A stretch of DNA of 64,000 bases from Lineolata rhizophorae (Eukaryota > Ascomycota > Dothideomycetes > Lineolatales > Lineolataceae). The position numbers and the translations under genes were made by a program. The stretch is taken from contig MU001671.1 of the NCBI GenBank assembly GCA_010093515.1, positions 1,431,734 to 1,495,733 on the forward strand, written 5' to 3'. The notes beneath the pieces are model-generated. The model saw only the letters and a program-made list of their open reading frames with translations. It was not told the origin of the DNA and ran no database searches. Each line of letters begins with the position of its first letter. Position 1 is the stretch's first letter. Positions 44,643-55,602 of the stretch are shown one piece after another.

Positions 44643-45875
44643 CTACGCCGCGCTCGCCCCCGTCTCAATGCTCTCCGCCTCGCCCCAGATCTCCTTGCTC
44701 TCCCGCTCGACGCCCTTCATCGCCCTCGCCACGTCCTCCAGCCGCGCCACCACGTCGGCCACGCCCGCGTTGACGCGCTCGAAGTAGCGGTCGTTGGCCG
44801 CGCGCCGCCGCCGCGCCAGCACCACGTCGCGCTCCGTCTCCTCCTCGAGGGCGCCGCGCTCGCTCTCGGCCGCGCCGCTGCGGCGCCTGGCGCCCGCCGC
44901 CGGCGCCGCGCCCCCGCCGCCCAAGGCATCGGACCTGACGGCCAGCCTATCGGCCTCCCTCTGGCCCGTCTCGCCCTCGCCCGGGGGCCCCAACCCCTCC
45001 ATCCGCACCCCAGCCCTCGCTCCTCCGCCCATCTCCGCGGCCCCCTCCCGCGCCCCCCCAAACAGCCCGTCCTCGCCGTCGCCCTCCGCATCCGCGTCCG
45101 CGCCGCCCTCCCCCTCCCCGTCCCCCTCGCCGCGCGCCCACGCCCGCGCCAGCGCCATCTGCGCCCCGCGCAGCGCCTCCAGCGCCGCCCCGTGCCCCGC
45201 CCCGAACACCCGCGCGCCCGGCCCCGCGCTCAGCTCCACCTCCTCGAGCGTGCTCTGCATCTCGGCCCAGAGGGCGTCGGCCCGCGCGTCGGCCCGGCCG
45301 GCGCCCCCGCGCGGCCGCCGCGCCTGCTGGCGCGGCTGCGCCTGCGTCTGCGCTTGTTGCCCCGGCGCGTGTTGCGCCGACGCCGTGGTGCTGGTGCTGC
45401 TGCGCGAGAGCGGCGGGAAGAAGATGGCCGGCGGCGCGTTTGCCGTCGTCGTCGTGGCGCCGCCGCCCGCCGCGCCGCCGCCCGTCGTCGTCGTCGTCGT
45501 GGGCCCGCCGTAGTGCGGTGCGCCGCGCGCTGGCGCCCCGCTGGCGCCGCCGCCGTTCCCGCCGCTGCTGGACGTCGGGCGCGAGAGCGACGCCGTCGAG
45601 CCGCCGGTGCCGCCGGCGGCGCCGCCGTGGCGCGCCTCGCCGAGCAGCGAGCGCTGGCGCGTGAGCGGCGAGCGGGGCACGGCGGCGGCGGCGCTGGCGA
45701 CGCCGTTGCCGGGAGGGGAGCCCTGCGGGATGTGGTTGACGGTGCCGCTGGTGACGACGGGGGAGAGGAGGGATGTGTTGGAGGCGTTGCGGGAGGGGGG
45801 CCCGATGAAGAGGGACGGGGCGGGGAGGCGGTTGGGTTGGTTGGAGGCCGTGGGCGGGGGTTTGTTGGAAGACAT
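44643..45875 (-). CDS. Hypothetical protein: disordered N-terminus, C-terminal coiled coil
   Basis: Not recognised. A single-exon 410-aa protein starting at MSSNKPPP; the frame runs open further upstream, but this ATG follows an A/T-rich leader and precedes the first protein-like sequence. Residues 1-220 are Ser/Thr/Gly/Ala/Pro-rich with homopolymer runs (TTTTTT, GGG, AAAA). The middle is acidic and Gly-rich (EGDGEGEGG). The last 70 residues are charged and helical, including RRRRAANDRYFERVNAGVAD and VARLEDVARAMKGVERESKE, and look like a coiled coil; this is the only part likely to be conserved. A subunit of a coiled-coil trafficking or scaffold complex is possible, but no function is assigned. 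It is divergent from rps23. Confidence 0.7.
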   Translation of the reverse strand: MSSNKPPPTASNQPNRLPAPSLFIGPPSRNASNTSLLSPVVTSGTVNHIPQGSPPGNGVASAAAAVPRSPLTRQRSLLGEARHGGAAGGTGGSTASLSRPTSSSGGNGGGASGAPARGAPHYGGPTTTTTTGGGAAGGGATTTTANAPPAIFFPPLSRSSTSTTASAQHAPGQQAQTQAQPRQQARRPRGGAGRADARADALWAEMQSTLEEVELSAGPGARVFGAGHGAALEALRGAQMALARAWARGEGDGEGEGGADADAEGDGEDGLFGGAREGAAEMGGGARAGVRMEGLGPPGEGETGQREADRLAVRSDALGGGGAAPAAGARRRSGAAESERGALEEETERDVVLARRRRAANDRYFERVNAGVADVVARLEDVARAMKGVERESKEIWGEAESIETGASAA

Positions 45876-46308
45876 TTTGCGAGCTTTACTTCTTTTTCCT
45901 TTCGTTTTTTGGTGGAGGGTGGTGACAATTGAGGAGAGCTTTTTAACAAGAGAGCCCGTCCTCGGAGGAGCACGTGGTATGTAGATGGTGCGCGTCGGAT
46001 GAGGTTGCAGCTCACTGCCGCATCGGGCTAGGTTGGCTTGGCACCCAGCAGCCCAGCCGTCGGGGCGGCGATTTTCCGCGTGCGTCGGTTGCGGTCCAAT
46101 CAGGACGCTGCAGCAAACTTCCCACACCAAAAAATCCGCTTGGCCAGCCCACCACCACTCAGTCCGCTCTCTCCCTACATCTCCCACCAGCAACCCCCTC
46201 TCCCAAGCCCGTCGCCGCGATCCACATCACATCGGTGTGTCCCTCCTCCCCGCAACCCGACAAGCCAACGCTCCTTTCTGATCCGCCGCAGCAGCAGCAG
46301 CAACCACC
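45876..46308. promoter_or_regulatory. Bidirectional promoter between the coiled-coil orphan and rps23
   Basis: A 433-bp divergent gap with a CCAAT box at 46096-46100, about 210 nt before the rps23 ATG, followed by C/T-rich leader sequence as usual for fungal ribosomal-protein genes. Confidence 0.5.
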
Positions 46309-46946
46309 ATGGGTACCGGCAAGCCGAAGGGCCTGAACGCGGCGCGCAAGCTGCGCAACCACCGGCGCGAGGGCCGCTGGGCCGACCTGCACTACAAGAA
46401 GCGGCTGCTGGGCACGGCCTACAAGTCGTCGCCCTTCGGCGGGTCTTCGCACGCCAAGGGCATCGTGCTCGAGAAGGTCGGCGTCGAGGCCAAGCAGCCC
46501 AACTCGGCCATCCGCAAGTGCGTGCGCGTGCAGCTCATCAAGAACGGGAAGAAGGTCACGGCGTTCGGTAGGTGGGAATTTTTTTTTTTTTTTGGTTATT
46601 GCTTCCAATTTTTTGGATGAGGGCTGGCAAATGGGTTGAAGCGAGAAGGCTTGAGATGGATAGTGGTGCTCGTGAAGTAGACGCCATTGCCGCAATCCTG
46701 CACCTCAAAGCGATTTGCCTTCTTAAAAAGATATGTATGGCTAATGTTTCTAACTTCCGCGCTCTAGTCCCCAACGACGGCTGTCTCAATTTCGTGGACG
46801 AGAACGATGAGGTCCTGCTCGCCGGTTTCGGGCGCAAAGGCAAGGCCAAGGGTGACATTCCCGGCGTGCGCTTCAAGGTGGTCAAGGTGTCTGGCGTCGG
46901 CCTGATGGCCTTGTGGAAGGAGAAAAAGGAGAAGCCGAGGTCGTAG
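46309..46946 (+). CDS. rps23: 40S ribosomal protein S23 (uS12)
   Basis: Two exons (46309-46567, 46768-46946) split by a 200-nt intron (GTAGGT...CTCTAG) give 145 aa, the normal length for eukaryotic uS12. It lines the decoding centre of the small subunit. Diagnostic sequence: [20 protein letters not shown], the loop KQPNSAIRK with Pro64 (a known prolyl-hydroxylation site in the yeast protein), and VPNDGCLNF followed by [17 protein letters not shown]. The junction GCG-TTC-G / TC-CCC-AAC restores the conserved KVTAFVPNDG. The intron is longer than most here and is unusually T- and G-rich at its 5' end. Confidence 0.97.
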
Positions 46947-47553
46947 AAACGGGAGCGCTTGAGGGGTTTGAGGGATGATGGCAGGGCGCTGAGAGTTAGA
47001 CCAATTCGGAAACTAAACGAACGGGTTCTTTTCCGAGTTCAATGAGCATCGGATAATCGATTTGAACGAGAGCTAATCTCACTACACGAACGGGCCTCAT
47101 GATGTTGGTGCAGAAGAAGCATGCTCCGTACCTAAGTCCGAGTCTCGTCCTGAAGGTGCTCCCAAATTGCACATGGCAATTCACTAGAAGAGAGTCCAAT
47201 AAGCCACATTGAGCATTGATGAAACTTCTCAACATGCACTGAGCCTTATTCCTCTTTAGCAAGCCGGGCTTGAGCTACCTTTTGTCTTTCTCTATCCGAA
47301 TGCAAGTGATTGCCCCAGCTTTTCAACCCTAGGTCTTGTCCTCGATGCCGTAAAAGAAAAAAGGAAAATCGCAATGCCTTGCCACCGGAACTTGCTCGTC
47401 TCTCCTCTCTTCTTTGCCAACCGCGCATACTACAACAGGCGTTCAACTAACCGGCCCTAGCACGCCACCGCATAAGTCTGCGAAAGCCCTCAGGTCACAT
47501 TCCTCCCCTTAGGCCCTCATCCCTACCGTCCAACCCCATCCTACCCTCCGCCT
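46947..47553. other. Convergent 3' intergenic region
   Basis: About 600 bp between the stops of rps23 and the eIF2B-beta gene; AT-richer and without a supportable gene. Confidence 0.5.
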
Positions 47554-49843
47554 TCACAAATTTACATCCTCCACCCTGTAGTGATCCGCCACGATGCGGT
47601 ACAAGTAGCTCGGCGCGCAACCCCCCAGATTCGTAATGTACAGGTCGACAAACTCAGGCTTGACGTAGTCGAAGACGGGATTGACCACATCGACCACCTC
47701 GCCCAACCACCTCGTGGCACCCTGTCCATCCCCCTCTGCTTCATCCCCATCCCTATCCCCGCGCCCAATACTCGCCCCCCGCACCTCCTCCCCAAACCCC
47801 ACCACCCGCCCCGGATCCCCCACCTCGATCAGCTCCGCCACGTCGAACGGGTACAACGGACTCAGCTTGAAGACGGGGCTGACGACGACGACGGGGACGC
47901 GGTGGGCCCGGGCCGCGGCCGCGACCGTGGCCGCGCCGCCGCACGCCACCAGCCCGCCGTTGGCCAGCACCCCGTGCGGCGCCAGCACCACCTTGTTGAC
48001 CCGCGCCATCAGCGCGAAGACGGCCGCGTCCGGCACCAGCACGACGCTGACGCCCGCTGCCGTCAGCGGCCGGAACCGCTCCTCCGCCGGCGCACCCGCC
48101 TCCTCGTCGTCTTCGCCGCCCAGGGGGCCTCCTCCTCCCCACCCGCCGCCACCGCCGCCCCCCGGCGCCGCGCCCGCTTTCCGGCCCGACCCCATGAGCA
48201 CGGCCCCCCTCGTGTCGCCGTCGTCGTTGGGCCCGCTCTCGACGTGCACGAGTGTGAAGCGGCGCTTGCGGGCGGCGGCGAGCAGGAAGCGCTGCACCGT
48301 GGCCGAGGCCGTGTGCGTGAGGATGAGCTCGCCGCCGTGCACATGGTCGAGCGCCACGCCCGCGATCTGCTCCGCCGCGCTGTCCAGCTCGTCGAGCATC
48401 TCGCGCAGGCCCGACAGCGTCTCCTCGCGCAGGTGCGCGGCCGAGACGTGGGGCGCCGTGGCCGCGACGGCCGCCGCCGCCGCCGCCGCCGCCGCTGTGG
48501 AGGAGCCGCCGGCTGCCGCGGCGCTGCCTGTTGGTGGCTCCAGCCCGGCGAGCGTCATGTTGTGACTCGTGATGGCGCTGCCGGTCGCGGTCGCGGTGCT
48601 GAGGCCGGCGCTACTACTACTGCCATCGACCCCTCCGCTCATGCCGCCGCTGCTGCTACTCGGCGAGCCGCGCTCGCGATGCTCCTTGGCCGCGCCGCCC
48701 GGCATGTGTGCCGCCGCCCGGCTCGGGCTCTGCGCGCCGGCGGGCGTGCTGGCCGGCGACGGCGTCTCGGGCCGGCTGAAGATGCCGAAGAGGCTAGTTG
48801 CGGCCGGGGGGCCGGGCGCGTAGCTTGTCGATTGGGTGGGCAGAGGCGGGCGGCCCGCGTGAGTCTCGCCTGGGGCAGCCGCGGAGCCCGAGCCCGAGGA
48901 GGAGGCGGCGTCGCTGGCACCGACGCCGGTGCCAGTGCCAGTGCCAGTGCTGGTGCCGGAACGGAGTGGCGAAGGCGCGGTGATGGTGGTGGTAGTGGTG
49001 GTGGTGCCTGTGGTGGTTTCGGCAGGCGCCGTGGCGCCGTGTTTGAGCGGGGAGAGCGCCGAGATGGAGCTGGGGAGCGGGGGCCGATGGGACAATGGCT
49101 TCGCGTCCGCGGTCGAGTCTCCTCCTCCATCCGGTCCTAATCCCCCCCCATCGCGTCTCCTTTCTTCCTCGCCTTCATTCTCTTCGCACTCGTCGCCCTC
49201 GCCCGCTCCCACGCCTTCGTCAATCACGTCCAGCCCGGTCACGCCGCCCGGTCCGGCCCCACCAGCACCGCCGCCACCGCCGCCGCCGCTCGCGCTCTCC
49301 GGGCTTTCCTCGGCCACCTCGCGCACCAGGCCGAGCACGCGCCGCACCATGTTGCCGACTGCGAGCTCGCGGGGCTGGGCGGCCGTCAGGCGGGCGCCGA
49401 CCTGGCGGATGCGGGCGAGGAGCGCGGTGAAGGGCGTGGCGGGGGCGAGCTGGTCTTGGCGCAACGCGCGTCGCGGGTCATGGTCGTTGTCACGGTCGTC
49501 GTCGTCGGCGGAGGAGGCGAGCACGCTGTTGTGGTGGTGGTGGTGGTGCCGGCGAGGGGCGAAGTCGAAGTCGCGGACGACTTGGATGAGGAGGTGGGTG
49601 GTGGCTACGGCGCAGGCGCGCGAGGAGCGAATCTGGCGGCGCTTGAGGAGGCTGTCAGGGTGGAGATGAGCGTGAGGTCCGTTTTCGTGGGGTTGTGCAG
49701 CGGGAGGAATCAAGTGCGTGTATACACGTCACCGCGCAAACGCACCTGATGAAGTGCTCGATGGAGGTCTCGACGGGGTTCGCGTTCAGCGATTTGAGAA
49801 AGCTGGCCAGGCCCGGCGTGGGCGGGACAGCCATCGACGGCAT
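47554..49843 (-). CDS. GCD7: Translation initiation factor eIF2B subunit beta with a large insertion
   Basis: Two exons (49843-49746, 49651-47554) give 731 aa, longer than yeast Gcd7 (about 380 aa). eIF2B is the guanine-nucleotide exchange factor for eIF2; the beta subunit belongs to its regulatory subcomplex. The junction ATC-AG / C-CTC restores EHFISLLKRRQI. The N-terminal helical domain covers about 1-148. The Rossmann-like domain (about 439-731) contains GGELILTHTASATVQRFLLA, VLVPDAAVFALMARVNKVVL, HGVLANGGLVACGG, VVVVSPVFKLSPLYPFD and VNPVFDYVKPEFVDLYITN, all typical of Gcd7. Between them lies an insertion of about 290 residues rich in Gly, Ser, Thr and Ala, with poly-Thr and poly-Ala runs. 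A second Gly-rich loop sits at about 528-558. No intron boundaries remove the insertion cleanly. Divergent from nem1. Confidence 0.92.
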
Positions 49844-50983
49844 GGCTCCAGCCGCGAGGTCGGGCGCGAAGCTCTCGAGATGCCGCTCGCGCGCACAGGG
49901 ATCGCGGAGTCACGCATAAAACGGAGAAGTAGCTGTGGGCAGCAGTGCTGCGCCAAGATTGCAGCGTCCGCTCGTTTGAGGAAAGCTGAGAACGGTGGTG
50001 CCTCTCGTGTTTTTTGTTCCCTTTCGGGGGCGAGGCGAGTGGTGTGGAGGTGAGTTGGTGGTGCAGTGAAGGGGAAGGAACTGGGGGCCCGCCGCCGGTG
50101 CAGACCCACGGGACCCTGCCGGGCAGAGCCGCGGGAATGCGCTTCGTGGGCCCGCGGTTCTGCGGCGCGGCCGAAGCGAGCAAAGCTAGCGAGGGCGGGA
50201 GCCTGGACCGGCGTCATCGAGCAGCGCCAGGCCTCGGTCCGTAGCTTCGTCTCGTCTCGCCCCCGTCCTCTCTCCGTTTGCGTCGTGGACTCGTGCGCTC
50301 TGGCCCACCGGACCTGCCCGCGGACCCCGCATCAGCAGAGAGAGGCTTTGATTCTCTGGTCGTGTTCCAGCGTTTGCTCTTTTGCCCCGTTCTCCTTCTT
50401 TCTTCCCGCGTTGGCAACGCTTGGACCTGGCCCGCAACCCGCTAGGGGCCGCTGCTGCATCGCGGCGACGCCTTTCCCAATCCGCTCAGCGCCCGCGCCC
50501 GCGCCGGGCAGTCAGCAGACTAGAAGCAAGGCCGTTGACGCCCACACAGCGCTCCACACCTGGCAGAGTGTCACCGGCCGCAAACAACCGATCGCGCCCG
50601 CACCCGTGTTGGGCTGTCAGTCTTGGGCAGCGCCACGACGAGCCGAGCCCTCCTCAACAGCGTCCGCGCGCGCCGCGACCCGCGATAGTCGCCCCCGTCC
50701 GCAATCCGCGGTCCGCGGCACGTCGCGCCTCCCGTGGCTCGTCGTCCGCGCTTTCCCGCCGCACGCCAGGCAGCAGCAACTGCCACTCTTCCGTCCGCGA
50801 CTCCCTCGTCCGCGCCCGGCCGCTCCTTCTCTTCCCGCGCCGCGTGGGAAGCTGTGACCGACCGCCTGCACCTCCCTGCCGAGCGCCCATCTCCTCGCCT
50901 GGCCAGCCCCGTCCTCGGTCCTTGTCCGTCCTCAGCCCTCGTCCGTCCCCGGCCCTCGTCCATCCCATGGCTGCGCCTGCTCG
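49844..50983. promoter_or_regulatory. Divergent promoter between the eIF2B-beta gene and nem1
   Basis: 1.14 kb of GC-rich DNA between two start codons. The nem1 side is strongly C-rich (Cys/Pro/Arg-like codons in all frames), probably a long 5' UTR. No TATA box is obvious, and the overlapping open frames are not supportable. Confidence 0.45.
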
Positions 50984-53575
50984 ATGAACTCCCTCAACAT
51001 CCTCTCCGCCATCGGCTCCACCCCGCCGCCCAGCCCTCCCACCCGCTCACGCGCCGCCTCGGACAGCGACGTCGCCAGCCTCAGCGGCGCCGGCACCGCC
51101 GACGAAGACGCGGACACGGCGGCGAGGGCCAAGGCCGCCGCACGAGACGACGCCGGCTTTGAGATTCTGGGACCCGCCGGACGCCGGCAGCAAAGAGGAG
51201 GAGGAGGAGCAGGAGGAGGAGAAGGCTACTTTGACGGTGCCTTGGAGCATGCCGTCGGGGAGGGAAACGGCGAAAAGAGACCGGGTGCTGGCATGGATGG
51301 AGCTCCGAGCGACGAAGCCGCGCAGACGCAGACGCGCTCAATGACGACGACGACGACGAGCGCCGGCTCCGACGACGCCAGCAACAACAATAACAACAAC
51401 ACCACCACCACCACCACCACCACCACCACGACACCGCTGCCAGCGGACGATGAGAAAACACCTCTCCTCCTATCTACCGACCGACCCGACGCCGACGCCG
51501 ACACTCCCCCAAACAAGCCATCGCCCTTCTTCGCGACAGCGGCAGCGACATCCCCTTGGCTCGTTTTTCCCAAGAACATCGCCGCCGCCCTCGCCGGCAC
51601 ACTCCGCGTCCTCTTTTCCTACGCCCTCGCTCCCGCTCGCTTCGTGGTGGTTGCCGCCTTTTACGACGCCGACACCGACCGCTACTCGGCATTGCTGCCG
51701 CTGCGCCGCGCCGGGGGCGCGCTACGACGCCTGCGAGGCGGACGGCGGCGACAGAGCCTCCAAGAGGCAGAAGAGAGCGAAGGCGAGAAGACGGGGCTGC
51801 TGCGGAGCCAGCGACGACCGCGCCGCGGCACGGCGAGCAGCGACGGCCACCAGCACCACCTGCACCACCACAAGTCTTCGCGGCGACGCTCGCCGTCATC
51901 CGCCGCGCCGGCGCCGTCATCCGCCATGAGCGACAATTCCTTCCCTTCCTCCTCGCCCGTCGGCCCTGCCGGCTGGCAAGGCGTGGACACGCCCGTAGCA
52001 GCGCTCGAAGCCGCCCACACGCAGCACGACCGACGCAGTCGCGGCGCGGACTCGTCCGACTCGCCCGCCCGCAACACGCGCTCGCGCACGGGATCACACT
52101 CGCATTCGCAGTCCCAGTCGCGCTCCTCACGCCCCTCATCGCCGCTCTCCTCCCCTTCCTCCTCGCGCGCCCCTTCGCCTTCCGCCGCATCGACGGCTTC
52201 CTCTTCCCGCCCCGCCGCCGCCGCCGCCGACGAAATCGCCCCCTCCAAGCGCAAGATCCGCATCAAGCTGCACTCGGACGACGGCGGCTCACACCCGCGC
52301 AGCGCGTCGTCATCGTCGGCGCGGCGCAAGCGCGGCAAGGCCTCCGCCGGCGCCGCTTCGGGACGCCCCGGCCAGGACGCCCCGGTCGACGCCGATGCCG
52401 ACGAGGCCACGCAGGCCGCCGCCGCCGCCCTCAAGTCGCCGACCAGCCCCGTCGCGGGCGGGAGCGCCGGCGCCGGCGCCGCCGTCCGCGCGACGCGGTA
52501 TCCGCGGGCGCCGGCGCCGCCGCGGCCGCTGGTGCCGCGGCGGCAGCCGAGCTACACGGCGGGCGGGCACCATAGTGGCGGCGCGGCGGACGCGGGCGGA
52601 ATCGCAGGCGCGGGGCTGGGCAGGTGGCGGCCGCATCAGAAGACGTTGGTGGTGGATCTGGACGAGACGTTGATTCACAGCATGAGTAAAGGGGGGCGGT
52701 ACACGACGGGGCATATGGTGGAGGTGAGGCTGAGTCAGGCGGTGAGCGTGGAGACGGGGGTGGATGAGGGAAGTGGTGGTAGTGGTGGGAAGGGGGGAAA
52801 GAGTAGGGCGGTGCTGGGGCCGCAGGTGCCGATTTTGTATTACGTGCATAAGAGGCCGCATTGCGATGAGTTTTTGAGGAAGGTGAGTGCGCCCTAATGG
52901 GGGTGATGACGGGGGGGGAGGGGAGAGAAGAGGAGTCCAAGTGTACACGTCAGTAGCGGGGGACTCTTTGTTTTTTCACGAGTTTGTGAGAAACATCTGG
53001 AGCTAACTTTGCATGGCGCTCCTCTTCCACGGGGAGGGGGGTTTGCCGCGAGCGACGCCGCGCAACAGGTCTGCAAGTGGTACAACGTCATCATCTTCAC
53101 GGCGTCGGTGCAGGAGTATGCCGACCCCGTCATCGACTGGCTGGAGCTGGAGCGCAAGTATTTCGCCGCGCGCTACTACCGCCAGCACTGCACCTTCCGC
53201 AACGGCGCCTACATCAAGGACCTCGCCCAGGTGGAGCCCGATCTGAGCAAGGTCATGATCGTGGACAATTCGCCCTTGAGCTACGCGTTTCATGAGGGTG
53301 AGTTCGACACCTTCCCTTTCCTCCCTTCCACGTCCCCCTCCCCCCTTTTTTTTTCTTTTTTTGGGCTTTTCGTTCTCGTCCGTCGTCGAGAGCGTTGGGG
53401 GAATGGCGGCTGATACGCCAGGTGGCCAGACAACGCCATCCCGATCGAGGGCTGGATCTCGGACCCGACGGACAGCGACTTGCTGCACCTGATCCCCCTG
53501 CTCGAGGGCCTGCAGCACGTCACGGACGTCCGGGCGCTGCTGGCGCTCAGGCTGGGCGAGCCGCAGACGGGCTAG
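50984..53575 (+). CDS. nem1: Nem1-type nuclear envelope/ER protein phosphatase (FCP1/NIF domain)
   Basis: Three exons (50984-52882, 53069-53297, 53430-53575) encode 757 aa. Nem1 with Spo7 dephosphorylates the lipin Pah1 at the nuclear envelope/ER and so controls phospholipid versus triacylglycerol synthesis. The C-terminal HAD phosphatase has LVVDLDETLIHS (Asp558 nucleophile, Asp560), HKRPHCDEFL, NVIIFTASVQEYADPVIDWL, and VMIVDNSP (Asp699, Asn700). An amphipathic/hydrophobic segment at about 190-225 (LVFPKNIAAALAG to ARFVVVAAFY) is the probable membrane anchor. The remaining N-terminal half is disordered, with poly-Asn/poly-Thr (near 51390-51430), His-rich, Ser-rich and poly-Ala runs. A Gly/Ser insert lies between the DLDET motif and HKRPH. 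The last intron acceptor is the second of two nearby AGs, because only it gives AFHEDNAIPI. Confidence 0.92.
51387..51430 (+). repeat. (AAC/AAT)n-(ACC)n repeat encoding poly-Asn then poly-Thr
   Basis: Triplet repeats in nem1 exon 1 give a run of about six Asn followed by about eleven Thr in the disordered N-terminal region. Confidence 0.85.
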
Positions 53576-54733
53576 GACCCCTTGGCGAACTTCGGGACTT
53601 GGGCCCGTAGTGGCTGCTCGGGAGGTGGTTTGGAGGATTGAGGGTTGAGAATGGCCCCCCGGGGCGCTTGGAGAGGCGACGGGGAGCTGTTGGCCGGAGG
53701 AATGGAGTAGACCAGGGTCTCAGAGGCGACAGGTGGTAGGGGGGAAATATGCTGGTTGGACGAGGAAGAAGGAATGCCTTGTCGCCGTTCCGCGCGCATG
53801 GCTGCTGCAGCCGTCCTCTCCATACCTGCTGGGCCTGGTGCAAGGCGAGAGATGCGGTTCCTTGCCCCATGAGTTTGGCAGGCCGCTATCGGTGTACCTG
53901 TCCACTCCTGCGTGCCTGTCTCTAGGTTGAACTCGGAGCTACATGCTGCTTGCCTGCTTGCTGTCCGTCCAGTAGATGCCTAGTCTGCAGCTCGTCTTTG
54001 TTTCCGTCGCACGCGCACGCGCTCGCGCGCGGCCTAGCGTATCACACGGCCCGCCGAGCTGGTGGCATTTTAAGGCCCCTTTTCCTCTGGTGCCTCGTTC
54101 TAGCGAGCGGCGGTTTGTTTTCCGTTCTGACTGGACGGCGGCGTGGTTGACAGGTGTGCGGAAGAGAGGGATAGCGGAAGGACAGCCAGGGAAGGTGGCG
54201 TTGGCGAGGACTTGGCTGGGCTGGATGAGCTGTGCCTGGTCGGCTAGGTAATACGACATTATATTCTTTTTTATTGCCTTGTATAAGGATAGTGGAGGGT
54301 GTAAATGTGATGGGAGGAAGGGGGGGGTTGTGGGTGGGTGGTTGTGCCTTGAAATTTGCGTGCTAGGTAGTAACTTTAGGAGATGTGAACTAGATGAGGA
54401 GTCGCTGGCCATCTGAGCTATACGTTAGGAAAGCAATGGAGGATCAGGGGGTTCTGTCAATTGTGCGACGTTGGAAACTTTGACACGGGACTATTTTAAT
54501 AGGTCGAGAGCTACTCGACGAGACAACATTGCAAGACGCAATCACGAACACGAAAGATTGTTTGCACACATTTAGAAAATAAGCTTTCATTTGTACAAGA
54601 TGAGGGTGCATCTTAGGGAAACCGCCCACTGAATGACTGATGCAACAAAAGAGAAACGTAAATTGTTCCCGCGCCAGGATAGAATGTACACCACAAGCCC
54701 CAATCATCCATGTTCCTTTGCAACGCAGCCAGT
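53576..54733. other. Convergent 3' intergenic region
   Basis: 1.16 kb between the stop codons of nem1 and the complex I PSST gene. No supportable gene; the G/A-rich first part and AT-richer second part look like 3' UTRs and spacer. Confidence 0.45.
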
Positions 54734-55602
54734 CTACTTCCTATACCACATCCTCGTAATCTACCCGAAGCACGTCAGCACGCATTCACTCGATCCCGGT
54801 GGTGTATCCTCTTTCTTTTTTAACATACCTTGGTGTGCCTCATCTTCTTCTGCAGCTGAAAGATGCCGTACATGAGGGCTTCGCTCGTGGGCGGGCACCC
54901 GGGCACGTAAATGTCGACCGGCACGATGCGATCGCAGCCGCGGGTGACGCTGTAGCTGTAATGGTAGTAGCCGCCGCCGTTGGCGCAGCTGCCCATGGAG
55001 ACGACCCAGCGGGGATCGGGCATCTGGTCGTAGACCTGGCGCAGGGCGGGGGCCATCTTGTTGGTCAGGGTGCCGGCCACGATCATGACGTCGCTCTGGC
55101 GCGGGCTCGCGCGGAAGATGATGCCCAGCCGGTCCTGGTCGTAGCGCGGCGTCGACAGGTGCATCATCTCGATGGCGCAGCACGCCAGCCCGAACGTCAT
55201 GGGCCACAGCGACCCTTGCCGCGCCCAGTTGGCGATCTGGTCCAGCGTCGTCAGCGCGTACTGCATCGCGCCTTGCTTGCCCTCCTGCGACGGCAGCGGC
55301 ACCTCGCGCCGCTCCTTGCCCGTCACCGACTTCATCGGCGGCGGCGGCGACGGGTTCCCCGCCACGAGGCCCGGCGGCTTCGACGTCTGCTGCTCGGTCG
55401 CGGGGCGCGGCGGCGTAGTCGATATCCAGGCGGCCGAGGCGCGGAATGGTGTGAGGGCGGTCGACGGCTTGGCTGCACGGTCCGAATCGTTAGCACCGGT
55501 GCTGCGGGATACCTGGATGCTGCTGTGGATGCATTGAGTGGCGGTAGTCGAATACGCACCTCGCAGAGCCATTGAGGCCGATGATCGTGCCGAAGACAGC
55601 AT
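54734..55602 (-). CDS. Mitochondrial complex I subunit PSST (NDUFS7, 20 kDa Fe-S protein)
   Basis: Three exons (55602-55560, 55472-54829, 54760-54734) give 237 aa. This subunit of the peripheral arm holds cluster N2, the last Fe-S centre before ubiquinone. Ligands are all visible: Cys112 and Cys113 ([10 protein letters not shown]), Cys177 (MGSCANGGG) and Cys207 ([10 protein letters not shown]). [20 protein letters not shown] and [10 protein letters not shown] are family hallmarks. Residues 1-50 are a Ser/Arg/Ala-rich presequence for the matrix. The last eight residues and stop (ITRMWYRK) come from a 27-nt terminal exon: the longer frame would end in KVC at a GTATGT donor, whereas splicing to a GGTAG acceptor restores the conserved RMWYRK end. 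ATG 55602 is the first in frame. Confidence 0.95.

Noticed and set aside
47581-49140. 519-codon plus-strand open frame
   Set aside because: Antisense shadow of the eIF2B-beta gene, mostly in its low-complexity insertion.
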